This document shows, one piece after another, positions 46,939-58,059 of a DNA stretch of 64,000 nucleotides; position 1 is the first letter of the stretch; each line of letters begins with the position of its first letter. Both the position numbers and the translations under genes were made by a program. Origin of the DNA: Tillandsia leiboldiana (lineage: Eukaryota; Streptophyta; Magnoliopsida; Poales; Bromeliaceae). A model generated the notes under the pieces. It was not told the DNA's origin, did not search any database, and saw nothing but the letters and a program-made list of their open reading frames with translations. The stretch spans positions 34,086,810 to 34,150,809 of the forward strand of contig CM055063.1 in assembly GCA_029204045.2 (NCBI GenBank), written 5' to 3'.

Positions 46939-48900
46939 ATGTCAGGTGTAAGTGGTAATATTTATAGACCTCCTCTTTTTGATGGGACTAATTATGCTTA
47001 TTGGAAAGTGCGGATGAGAGCTTTTCTCATCGCAATTGATGAGCGGGTATGGCAATCCGTGGAATACGGTTGGGTGCATCCTGTTGAGGAAGTAGGAAAT
47101 TCTACTACCCCAAAACCTGGCTCTAGATGGTCCCAAGAGGAATTCGAAAGTTCTTCTTACAATGGGAAGGGTATGAACGCTTTATTTAATTCTCTTTCCT
47201 CGACTGAGTTTACACGAATTCCCGCGTGTGAAACCGCGAAGGAAATTTGAGATATTCTCAAAATTACACATGAGGGTACTAATCTTGTAAAAATTCAAAA
47301 GCTCCAGATGCTTACAAGTCAATTTGACTCTATTCTTATGGATGAGCATGAATTGTTTACAGATTATTACACTAGACTTCAAGATGTGATCAATACTTGT
47401 GCTAATTTAGGAGAAAAGATCCCGGAGTCGAGAATTATAAGAAAGATACTTCGGACTCTTTCGGAACGGTTTAGGGCAAAGGTTACCGCCATTGAAACCG
47501 TTAGTCATCCGGATGAGATGAGAATAGAGGAATTAGTAGGTGCTTTGCAAACTTATGAAATGACTTTTCCTACTAATCAAGTTTCTTCCAAGTCTTCTTC
47601 TAAGCTTATAGGTATTGCATTCAAATCAACAAAGGAAGAAGATAGCGAATCAAGTTCCGACGATGAAATCTCCTTTGCCGATTTTGAAGAACAATTGGCG
47701 CGGATCGTAAAGAAATTTCGTCGGAAATTTTGGAAGAATCGAACCGATGGATCTACATCCACGAAACCATCAAAAGGATCATCGGGTTCTAAATCCTCTA
47801 ATCTCAAAAACTTTGCAAAACCTTCTAAAGAAAAAGAAAAAGATGATTTCGAAGGGGAAATCCAATGCTATAGATGCAAAGGCTACGGCCATATTTCAAC
47901 GGATTGTCCTTCTCCGAAATCATATAAAAAGAAGGCTTTGCAAGCGAAAACTTGGGACAATTCGACTTCTAATGAATCCACCTCAAGTAAAGAGGAAAAA
48001 GTCGTTACCTTTCATGCCTCTCAAATTCCCTCTTCTAATGTTTGCTTATCATCTTTAATCACTGACTCTATTCCTTTGATTTTGCATGAAACATCGACAT
48101 CCGATGGAGAGTCATCAAGTGAGGGGGAGTCGGACGAAGAAGAACTCATTGAGGCATGTCAACAACTTCTTACGGAATCAAAGAAGATGGCCAAACATAT
48201 TAAGAAGTTGAGGAAGCAACGACTTGAGATTCAAGACGAGAATCATGCTTTAAAGATCAAACTTCATGATCTCGAGGAGGAACGAGAGCTTTTATTGGAT
48301 AATAATAAAATCCTCCAAGAAAAGATAAATCAATCGGAAACGGTCGTTAATTCCCACATTAACAAGATTGATTTTCTAGAAAAGCAGTTTGAGGAAATTC
48401 ATGTCACCAACCAAGCTTTGACCAAGCAAGTTCATCAACTCAAATCCGACATACAAAGGCTTTCAACCGGTTTCAAAAACCTTGACGGTATGTCCGGATT
48501 AGGTCAAACAAGCAAGGTTGGTTTGGGATTTAAAAAGAACCAAACTGTGAAGGCTTCAAGTTCCACAACTAAATTGAAAGGAAGAACTTGTCACCAATGT
48601 GGACTTGAAGGACACTTGATGAATTCGTGCCCGAAAAAGAGAAAGAAGAATTCTTCGGCAACTTCATCTACGGAGCGAACTCAACGGAATCAAAAGACTC
48701 ATCAAGTCAATGGAGTTCACTCAACCCACCAAAGGTCCGAGCCACAACATCAATCATACATGTGGATCATTGCGAGGCAAAGACCTAAGGTGGACCAACA
48801 GTCAAAGCTATCATCTCCCGACCACAACGAATCAAGACAACCCAAAATCCGACGATTTTGGATTCGGAAAGGTGATATCTTTCCTTGTCTTAAGTTCTAA
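46939..48900 (+). pseudogene. gag: TR-GAG-C gag, one nonsense codon
   Basis: The ATG at 46939 matches the start of TR-GAG-A gag. The frame of 654 codons is open except for TGA at 47248-47250, at a position that is Trp in the IWDI motif of TR-GAG-A. It shares the UBN2-like domain, zinc knuckles (CYRCKGYGHISTDC at about 47869-47910, CHQCGLEGHLMNSC at about 48590-48632), the intervening coiled coil and the same C-terminal stop after GDIFPCLKF. Without the late domains the truncated product would not bind RNA through zinc knuckles. Otherwise the copy is well preserved. Confidence 0.92.
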
Positions 48901-49316
48901 ATAGCTTATGACTGTATGTAATGCTTTGATTGGTTTTCCTTTCATATTTTTCTAAATCTCTGCATTACATGTTTTCAATGCTCTTCGTTTTTATGTTTTG
49001 TTTTTGAACAAAAGGGTTTTAACGAACAAGTGCATTGAATAAAAAGGATTTCACTGTCAATCACTCCAATTTAATTTTATATGAATTATCAACTTTACTC
49101 TATAATCATAATTCTTGAAGATACTTCATTATAAGAGTTTTTGATAATTATATTCATCAAATTTTAGTAATCATGTGTGATCTTTAGATGATTATTCTAT
49201 CTCGGTTGTGTGAGTTCTTTGTGATAAACATGAGACAACCGATTGACTAAAATTTGGGATTTAATTCTTTCACATAAGAGATTGTATTTTCGTACAAGGG
49301 TAATGAAATGAATTTC

Positions 49317-49563
49317 AAAAGATGTGGAAAGAGTTACATCCGAAAGGAGTGTGAAAACTACCACCACATGTTGGAAAGAGCTGCCACCCCGGTCGTCCGG
49401 TTTGTGTGTGAAGCTACCACATGTTATGGATGCTTGAAAAATATTTATGAAATTTTATTTAGTTGAAGCATTCGGAGATTTAAATTCAAAGTTCTTATTT
49501 TGAACAATCTCCTGGTTGGTATAAGGTGGGATAGTTAAAAGATGCTCAAAGAGCCACCCTTAG
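49317..49563 (+). other. Conserved non-coding block (TR-GAG-C copy)
   Basis: Plus-strand version of the blocks at 19003-19250 and 11437-11670: GATGTGGAAAGAGTTACATCC, GTGTGAAAACTACCACCACA, GGAAAGAGCTGCCACC, GTGAAGCTACCACATG, then TATAAGGTGGGATAG and GATGCTCAAAGAGCCACC. The flanking 48901-50050 has no gene. Confidence 0.65.
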
Positions 49564-50050
49564 GTATTTTAATGCATATCTCAATCTAAAAGGGTAAAAT
49601 TCAAAATTGATGTCATTTGGAAATCTCTGTAAGTCATCTTTGTAAATCCGTTACATCTTGATAGACTTTGGATCTCAAGATTATTTTTGATGACTTGTGT
49701 TTGACGTATATAATATGAAAAATGTTTATAATGTTTTATTTTTATTTTTCATGATTTCGGAGTAAATCTTTTTAATTTTTGTAAAATTAATTGGATTGAA
49801 TGACATCTATGTGATCTCATATTATTTTCAAGCACTTAAATTGTTTTCTTGATGGAATGCAAATCGGTATTTGAAATATTTCAAAATCTGGATTTGTTTT
49901 CAAGAAATTATTTGATTTTTGCTTTCGAGTACCGGTACGCAATCTGTGTTTTTGTTATATACCGGAACTGAGCTTTTATCTCTCTTTCTCTATGAACTAA
50001 TGTTGTTAGTGATTTCCTTTTGCCTATATTCACTGTTTGACAATTTGTGA

Positions 50051-50127
50051 CAAAAAGGGGGAGAACAGAAATAGGGGGAGAACAGAGATAGGGGGAAAAC
50101 AGAGATGCTCAAGATAGGGGGAGAAAA
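50051..50127 (+). repeat. Multiple polypurine tracts in TR-GAG-C
   Basis: Four tracts of the form AnAGGGGGAGAA within 77 bp, about 350 bp upstream of the tract at 50443-50458 that primes the LTR. Confidence 0.78.
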
Positions 50128-50442
50128 AGAAAAGAGATGATGAAAAAGTAGCCGAAAAACAAAAAGAACCAAAAGGACGAATCAAATGTAGGATATAACT
50201 TTAATTTCTGACAACTGACTTTTGATTTGTTTGGAGTTTTGTTTTACAGGATCTACATCACTTTAAGACTCCAAGTCCTAAGTCATAGAGTTTGTTCTAA
50301 GACTGGTTCAAATGTAATTTTTGTTTATTAGATCTTTCACGCAAAAAAAGTCAATGTTTTGGTGATGACATTGAGTTTCGATTTTTTGGTTTAAGATGAG
50401 TGACTTGAGCGTTTTATGTATTTTTGGGTTTTGTCACGAAAT

Positions 50443-50458
50443 TGCCAAAGGGGGAGAT
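50443..50458 (+). other. Polypurine tract of TR-GAG-C
   Basis: GCCAAAGGGGGAGAT next to the 3' LTR start TGTTACGG. Confidence 0.9.
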
Positions 50459-51661
50459 TGTTACGGCTTTTTGTGTTGGCATATTTCGTGAGTTGAGTCG
50501 GAGTCTTGAAGTGATCAAATTGTCAATCAGCAATTGAAGACTCAGAGAAGATTCAACAAGATCTCAAGTTGACACTCAGTGTTTTGAGTCTTGAAGATTG
50601 AAGTTGAAGAATTGTGGATCATATACATCAATCTTAAGGAAAATGGATTCGGAATGATCAGGTACGTTTAACTAAATAATTTTAGTGATCCGAATACATT
50701 TGTGTAGTTTAGAAACACTTGGATAAGTTTTCATTGCTTAAAAATCAAAAACTGGACAAATTGGATGTTCAGAGTCCGGATCAGAATTCTGATCCTGAAC
50801 CGATCCGGATCAGAATTCCGATCCGGATCAGAATTCCGATCCGGATCAGAATTCCGATCCGGATCCCGAACCTTATTTTTTCAGGAATTGCTGAAAAAAG
50901 ACGACAGTCAGGATCGCCGTAAATCCGATCCGGATCGTCGTGCGGGAAAATTTATGTTAAGTCAGTTTTTGATGCTTATCTCTTTCCAAAGGTTTCTAAA
51001 CTATAAATAGACACTTAGGGTTTCTCAAGAACTACCGATTATTTTATAAAACACTTGAGAGCAACCCTAGAGGCTAGGTTTTTATCGTTCTTCTTTATAG
51101 CCTCTTTTAGGTCAATTCGACGGTTCTTCCAAGATCTATCTTTTGTCGAATTGATCTAGTCTTTGCTTAGAGATTCCTTCTACGGTTCTTCAATGATAAT
51201 CTAAGCAAAGGATCACCATCGAAACCAATATTTCTATCGGCTAAGTTTGCGTCGTGGATTCGACGTGGCATCGTGGATTCGGTGTGTTAAAGGCGTTTCA
51301 TGGATTCGAAACGTGTGCTCGTGGATTCGAGTGGCGTTCGTGGATTCGAACGTGTGCAGTGGACGTGCAATCGGTGGAGCGCAAGGTCCGAAGAAGTTGA
51401 AGGAGGGGTTGAGTCCGTGGAGTCGGTAATCACCTTGTTATTCTTCTTTTCTTAGTGGATTGTTATTGCGTGTTGGTCCCGTGGTTTTTCTCCTGGATTG
51501 GAGTTTCCACGTATATCTCGGTGTGCTATTTTTATTTTCCGCATTAGTTTTTATTTTGCACTGAGATTGGTTTTATAAGTATTACACCTATTCACCCCCC
51601 TCTAGTTGTTTGATAGTATCTATTTAGATCCGTGTGGATCCTTAATATATAAAAACCAACA
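50459..51661 (+). mobile_element. 3' LTR of TR-GAG-C
   Basis: TGTTACGGC to CCAACA. It differs from the 5' LTR by one extra GATCCGGATCAGAATTCC unit and a few substitutions. TATAAATA is at 51002-51009. It is followed by the target duplication CGCGA. Confidence 0.93.
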
Positions 51662-51666
51662 CGCGA

Positions 51667-51915
51667 AACTTTTACTGTGGCCTTAAAACACATTTACGGA
51701 GCTCCCATAATTTTCTCAGAATTTTCCGAAACTGTGAATTTTCCACTTACAATTTGGGCCCACTTTCTCATGTAAGATTCAAGATCTCACATTCTAATCC
51801 CGATTTGGGCCTAATTCGTTTCCAGGTCATCCTTTACTTCTATAAATTCAATAAAATAACATTTCATACCATTTTATTTACATTTATTTATATACCAAAA
51901 TTCAGGTTCACTACA
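51667..51915 (-). mobile_element. Ty3-type 3' LTR, second part
   Basis: Continuation of 41254-45718 after the TR-GAG-C insertion. In minus orientation it begins TGTAGTGAACC at 51915, directly after a polypurine tract. Confidence 0.85.
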
Positions 51916-53173
51916 TTCTACCCCCCTTAAAATAAGTTTCGTTCTCGAAACTTGAGTCACATCTCGACTCCTACTTGATCAAGAGGGGGAAACTTGCCCT
52001 CACTACTGGGCTCACTGAACCTCGTGACTGGCATCACATTGCCTGCTCGCCCAACAATTACACGAGTAGCCCATTCCTGGATCCCTATCTCAACTCAGGG
52101 ACAAACTCAGACCTGGTGTCTGACCGTTTTCACCAAGTAGATGAGAGACACATTTGAGCACTTGCTCTCTCTCAATTGCCACAAATGGTGAAGTCTCTTC
52201 TTGCGAACTCTTCACTTTAATTCCGCGATCATTTTATCTTTCACAAGGAGGTTGCATCTGCAACTAACTACATTACCGCATTTTCCGGTCACTCCGCTGC
52301 CTAATGTGGACTGCAAAGGCCAATCCATAAGTCCTCAACTATCTCGCACGCTGCTAGCGCTCTAAGTCCACGGGTTATCAGCTACCCCGACATCTCGGAC
52401 CACGGTCCAATAGGGGCCTATAGCCCAAAACTAATCCAACACTGTATAATGGCTCTCACTAGCACACAGACCCAATCGTCATACGGGTAGATCCTCACTT
52501 AGGATTACTACACCAACACTCCCACTAGGAGCTACAGTACATCAATCACCACTAGCTCTACGGCCTGGTCACACCACACTCTCAGTGTACTAATCTCAGT
52601 GTACTAATAGCCTCAATGTTCACACGTGGCATTCCACGTTCCCGGGTCATCGCTCGGACTACCGTCCCGACCAAATCTCTATCATGCCCCGCCATCAGGT
52701 CTCGGGCCGCTGTCTCTCACAGCCGACTGCGCCTGCCCACTGGGCTACAGGCCCATAGTCCACAAACATGGTCCAGGCACGGATCGTCCCCAAGCGAACC
52801 CGCTAATCGTCGCCACGCGACCCCTATGCTCACTGAGTAAAACCAACTAATCAGTCGTCAATCCACGACCCAAACTCTCTATCAACTCTGGCCACACTGG
52901 GCAAAGGCTAATGTGCCACCTATTCAGCTCTCTCTGGCTAAACAATACTTGTGCTCCATGAGCACCCAAATAGTCAGGCGTCCTACGCCCCCGCGCTAAC
53001 TCGCAGAAATCCAGTGTTAAGCGATTCACTTACGTACCCTTACGGCTCTTGTGCAACTCTCCCAACTGGGTCGAGGCACCACAATAACAGTTCACCATTC
53101 TGGTGATTAACACGCAAATCCTGCGGTGGCAATCCTTGCCATTACCCATTCATCAGAATGGCGCCAGTAAAAC
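51916..53173 (-). mobile_element. Ty3-type interior, 3' end, eroded
   Basis: It starts (element sense, minus) at the chromovirus LTR inserted at 53174 and ends with TTTTAAGGGGGGTAGAA, the polypurine tract (51916-51932). The preceding GTTTCGAGAACGAAAC resembles the usual Ty3 pol tail. No conserved protein domain is recognisable in the rest. Confidence 0.7.
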
Positions 53174-53855
53174 TGTCACGCCCCCGGGGGTTTTTGAGTC
53201 TATCAAAGCGAAAAATTGCATGTATCTTTTTTTTTCTTCCTTAACAAGGTATTTTAAACCTCATCCCCGGTGCGTGCCAGACCGCCACATACACAAATTC
53301 TCCCTGCCCGCGGACAGAGTCTCCTTTGTATATGCACGGCGTCTCATTTACAACAACATACATCAAACACCAACCATCAACCATACAATAGACATACATC
53401 ATCAAGCGGAATATTAAAGCGGCATCAGTGTTTAGAAAGGATAAAGCCAGCGGTTGCAAAACCCGTGCCCACACGACACTTCATTTTGAGAAAACATTTT
53501 CGAAGTCATTTGGTTTATCATGAAAACGTGCCGCAGAAGAAAACATCACCAAAAGAACCGAAATATAAAAGTACACCTCATCCACAGCGCTAAGTAATAC
53601 ATGTCCACGAATATTACGACCCACAAGCAAATTAACTAAATTAAGCGTAAGAGAAATGAGATAATAAAAACCAAGTGTTCTGACTACGGTTCTCGCGACG
53701 CAGTCTCACCGCCCCCCCGGCTAACGCACCTCGTAACACCTGTCACGGAGTGGGTAATGTCAGTGACAAACAAAGTAGATGTCTAATATCAATAAGGAAA
53801 TAAGGAGCAAACCGAATACACCGGAACCATTTCGCTAAAACCCTGCACATATTAA

Positions 53856-53970
53856 ACTGGACCCCAACCCCAGATTTATCAATTAAATTGGGCACCAACC
53901 CCAGAATTATCAATTAAATTGGGCACCAACCCCAGAATTATCAATTAAATTGGGCACCAACCCCAGAATA
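53856..53970. repeat. 30-bp tandem repeat, four copies
   Basis: Units of the form GGGCACCAACCCCAGAATTATCAATTAAATT, the first one diverged. Inside the chromovirus LTR. Confidence 0.88.
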
Positions 53971-54814
53971 TTTGTTGGAGAGACTAAAGTCTCCCCTCGT
54001 GCGCAAACACCTACTTTGATGCTTTTAACCTCTTCGCGGTGCTGGTGTGCTATTTTCAGCGGGCGCGAAGAGGTCCTCACGGCACCCACACTTTTGTGAG
54101 GAACACGGGTCATAAGAGACCACTCTTCCGGAAAGTACACCCATGCGGAGGCCAATCCGCCTGTGTACGTGCAGCATCCAAAAACGGATTTGCCGAGATC
54201 GGCGTGTCATGAGCACCGCGACCGTAGCCGCTTTAATTGTTAGATAAAAACATAATTATGCGAAAGGTTAAACTGTCCATCTACTTTGTTAGATAAATTA
54301 AGAGCATTTTAATGACGATAGATGCACTTACTGCACTGGTTGTATTTACAGCAACCGTACCCACCTATTTGAAGAGAGATCGGAACACCCGAATCCTTCG
54401 CGCAACCCCGCTGCGCGTCTGGACCTAAAGAAAGTCCGCACGGATAACTATAGTCAAAAGCGCGTACTAACATCCGAAAACACAAGACCCAAGTTACTCT
54501 TTTCGACGGAAAAGTCCAACAAAACTCAATCCTCAACCGGTAGCCCACTCGGGACGTCAATGGTTAGACCAAGAAGGCCCCGGCGGCGAAAATGATGAGA
54601 GAAGAGACCCGACGGCGTGCCCCTGACAATTTCGTCGAGGCGCGGAGCGTCGGCGAAATCGGCACCCAACAAAATAAAACAGTGACCAAAAAGATCCCAA
54701 GTTGCCATGCCAAGAAAGCCACGGAAATAACGATCCCAACAGCGAAAACGGCGCTCAAAACGGTGGAAAAACGGGCAAAAACGGAGCAAATGAACTTCGG
54801 GCTGTCGGTTGGTG

Positions 54815-55085
54815 CACGGGGGCAACCGTGCACCGGGTTCACGGCGTCAGGCGGCGGCGGCATGCGCCGGGTGCACGCAGGAGGCGTGCACCGCGCATCT
54901 CGGGCCGGGCCGGTGCACGACCCGAGCGTGCACCGGGTCCTTGCCCTTCGGCCGCAAGCGCGTGCACCGGGTGCACGCATTAGGCGTGCACCGCGCACCT
55001 TGGGCCGGGCCGGTGCACGAAACTGTGCACCGGGTCTGGTGCTTCCGACGCTGCGGGCATGCACCGGGTGCACTCCTGGACCCGT
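54815..55085. repeat. GTGCACCGGGTGCAC palindrome cluster
   Basis: A segment of about 120 bp carrying GTGCACCGGGTGCACGC, GGCGTGCACCGCGCA and GGGCCGGGCCGGTGCACGA is present twice in succession (about 54890 and 55000), with further half-units on both sides. GC-rich part of the LTR U3. Confidence 0.75.
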
Positions 55086-56223
55086 GGACCGTGCTGTACG
55101 GACAAGCACAGTAAACCCTAATTTCGCGGTTTTCTTCGCCATTTTCGCTCCCGTTTCGCGATTTCTTCTCCGTTTTCGCTCCCGTGCGACTCCGGCGAAG
55201 ACCCCGCGACCATGGTAACGACGGCGGCGGCCTCCCGTTAACCCACTATGTTCCAACGAAACATCCCCAAAAATCTCCGAATAAATCCGCGGTAAATCTA
55301 ACGGCTAAACCGTTGATCCACGAACAACCAAAACATAAATCGGAACCCCGATCGAATTTTCGACCAAGTCCGATAAAAAGAAACCGACTAAAAATCATCA
55401 ATTAAACTCGATAAAAACCATCTATCAAGAACGAGAATAAAACATGGATCAAAACCCGACGAAAATCCGCGATCGATGTACTAATTAATACGACCTTACG
55501 AGAACACGGAAAACCCCCGATTAATTCTACAAAAAGATTAATGACCACTAACCTCAATCTATCGGAATTAAAGAACCGATCTAGTTTCCTTTCGGCGTTG
55601 GAGACCCGGATCCGCTCCCCGTAGACGATGGCGTCTCGTTCTTCGATCTCCGGCACGTGAATCAGGGCGATCGGGTTCCTCCGCTTCCTCCTTCTTTTCC
55701 TCTTTTCTCCTCCGATTAGGGTTCCGTCTTTTCTTTTCTTTTTCTCTTCTCACCGATTAGGGTTTTTATTTCTTTCTTTTCTTTTCTTTTCTTTAATCGG
55801 GATCCCTTATATAGTCGCACTTTATCTCTAATTAATTTCTCTTTAATTCGTACGTAAGAGAATTATTATTTTCCGTCTGGGATAATTAATTAACTAATTA
55901 ATTATCCCCTACGAGATAACCCACCTTATCTCTAACGGGTGCAAGATATTTTGCACGGATTCCGATGCACGACTAATCACCGTATCACTTTGAATCCCGT
56001 TCCGGGGGATCCCGATATCGGATTTCAGATCCGATCGCACCGTCGGCTTTCTTTTTCCGCGCTCTATCGCAGAAAAATACTAGCACCCCACAATGGCCAA
56101 CTTTTAAGAATTGAATAATTTTATTTCACTTAAAGGCTTAAATGACTACACGTAAGTCAAAAATACCCCGAAAGGCCGGATCACTACACCACTCACACTT
56201 TATAAAAAGTTTCGTCCCGAAAC

Positions 56224-57346
56224 TTAAATACAAACCCCACTATTCAATTCGGGAAAACATTCCCTCATCTTCGATTCCAGTTCCCATGTCGCCTCGCGCT
56301 CTTCATGGTTGCTCCACTGGACCTTTACATAGGGGATTGTTCGTTTGCGCAACTTCTTGTCCTCTCTCGCCAAAATCCGCACCGGCGTCTCCTCGACGCT
56401 TAAATCCTCTCGCAACTCGATGGTGGAGGCATCCAAGGCATGAGAGGGATCGGCTAGGTACTTCCGGAGCATTGAGACGTGGAACACGTTATGGACTCGT
56501 TCGAGATTTGGCGGCAGGGCTAATCGGTACGCCACCGGTCCTATGCGTTCTAGGATCTCGAACGGTCCTACGTACCTCGGGCTTAACTTTCCCTTTATGC
56601 CGAAGCGTCGGTTCCCCTTGGAGGGCGAAACTCGGAGCAACGCATGTTCACCCACCATAAACTCTAAGTCTCGGCGTCTGTTGTCTGCGTAGCTTTTCTG
56701 TCTGCTCTGGGCGGTCAGTAGTCTTTGTCTAATCAATCGCACCTTTGCTTCGGTCTCCTCCACCAGATCTGGGCCCAGAAACTTACGCTCACCCAAGTCG
56801 TCCCAGCATATTGGAGACCGACAGCGGCGCCCGTACAGGGCCTCGTATGGTGCCATCTGAATGCTGGCCTCGTAACTGTTATTGTAGGCAAATTCCACTA
56901 GGGGTAGACACCGTGCCCACCCTTCGCCCAGGACCAAAACGCATGCCCGAAGCATGTCCTCCATAATTTGTATCACCTGCTCTGATTGTCCATCGGTCTG
57001 CGGGTGAAAAGCCGTACTGAAGTGCAACTTGGTTCCCATTGCTCGCTGCAGGCTCTGCCAAAAGTTTGACACAAATCGCGTGTCCCTGTCCGACGTGATG
57101 GACGTCGGCACCCCATGCAACCTTACTATCTCGTTGATGTAGGTTTGCGCCAGTCGTTCCAGCGCCCACGTCGTGTGTATGGGCAGAAAGTGGGCTGATT
57201 TCGTCAAACGGTCCACGATTACCCATATTGCATCGTGTCCCTGTGACGATCTCGGGAACCCGGTCACAAAATCCATGGTAATCATGTTCCATTTCCACTC
57301 GGGCACCGGTAAGGGTTGCAATTTTCCTGCTGGACGCTGGTGCTCG
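56224..57346 (-). pseudogene. pol: Chromovirus integrase with chromodomain (5'-truncated)
   Basis: A 365-codon open frame plus a few codons to the insertion point. It starts in the integrase core (WKWNMITMDFVTGFPRS, first catalytic Asp), with SDRDTRF (second Asp) and HPQTDGQSEQ (Glu), then YNNSYEASIQMAPYEALYGR, the GPFEIL and VFHVSMLRKY motifs. The C-terminal chromodomain has VQWSNHEEREATWELESKM. The chromodomain places it among Ty3 chromoviruses, most like the Tekay/Del clade, and would guide integration to modified chromatin. No stop interrupts the remaining part. Upstream domains are cut off by the plus-strand element at 57347. The interval 56189-56223 holds the polypurine region. Confidence 0.94.
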
Positions 57347-58059
57347 TGTAAGACCTGGCTTTTCCGTGACCCTTCCCGTTATCCCTTTTCTTACGACTGC
57401 CCGACTGAGGGACAATTTTTGGTGTTTTTCCGGAAAGTCCGTCGAGGCTCGCGGGCATTTTTAGGCGGAAGGGCTCGCGAAACGGAGAACGGGGACGCGA
57501 TCGGTTTCAGATTCCGACCCCCGGTTCTCCCAGAATAAAATTCTGAAGTTCGGACCCCTTTAAGGCGCCACGGGATCCGTGCGAACGATCGGCACGTTGC
57601 TCGGGGGAATTCTAGCCGCCGGATCTGTTCCTAATATTTCTCTTTCATTCCTTTGAGAACCTAGGGTTTTAGGTTTTCCCTCTTTGGTTACTTCGTTCGG
57701 CGGCTAGGGTTTTTAATAGACGCTACGAGAGGAAAAAAGAGAAAACGGGACCCAACCTTTTTCGCTCTTATTACAGCCGACGGCGGGGCTTTCGGGAGAA
57801 GGACAGAGGTTTCTTGCTCGTGGGATCAACCGGGCAACGATAGGACGATCTTCTTCTTCTCTTTTTCCGGCGGATCGAAGGTGAGTTTTTCCTCTAGGTC
57901 TTAGTTTGGCGTTTCGGGGTGGAGTTTTCGCGGGGAGGGCCGCCGCCGCCGCCGCCGCCGGGCCGGCCGCGGGCGGGGCGCCGCGCGGCAGGGACGTCGC
58001 GCGGGCACCACCCGCAGGCGGGCACCACACGGGCACATGCCGCGCGGGCCGCCTGCGGA

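Larger units (their letters stand above)
45719..51661 (+). mobile_element. TR-GAG-C: gag-only Sirevirus derivative with TSD CGCGA
   Basis: LTRs 45719-46904 and 50459-51661, PBS, gag ORF with one stop, conserved block, multiple purine tracts, polypurine tract. It is flanked by CGCGA at 45714-45718 and 51662-51666, inside the Ty3-type LTR. It lacks all pol domains. It has the same architecture as TR-GAG-A but its LTR is a distinct subtype, so gag-only elements are an established family here. Confidence 0.95.
53174..56188 (-). mobile_element. Chromovirus 3' LTR (3.0 kb)
   Basis: Left end TGTCACGCCCCCGGGGG, right end TCACTACA (minus start TGTAGTGATCC). Its left part is homologous, inverted, to the LTR ends at 6400-7050 and 60000-60818 (for example GGAGACTCTGTCC with TATACAAA, and the GTGTCGTGTGGGCAC hairpin at 53465-53479). 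TATA box CTATATAAG (minus) is at 55806-55814. GC-rich frames at 54564-55256 are not genes. Confidence 0.85.
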
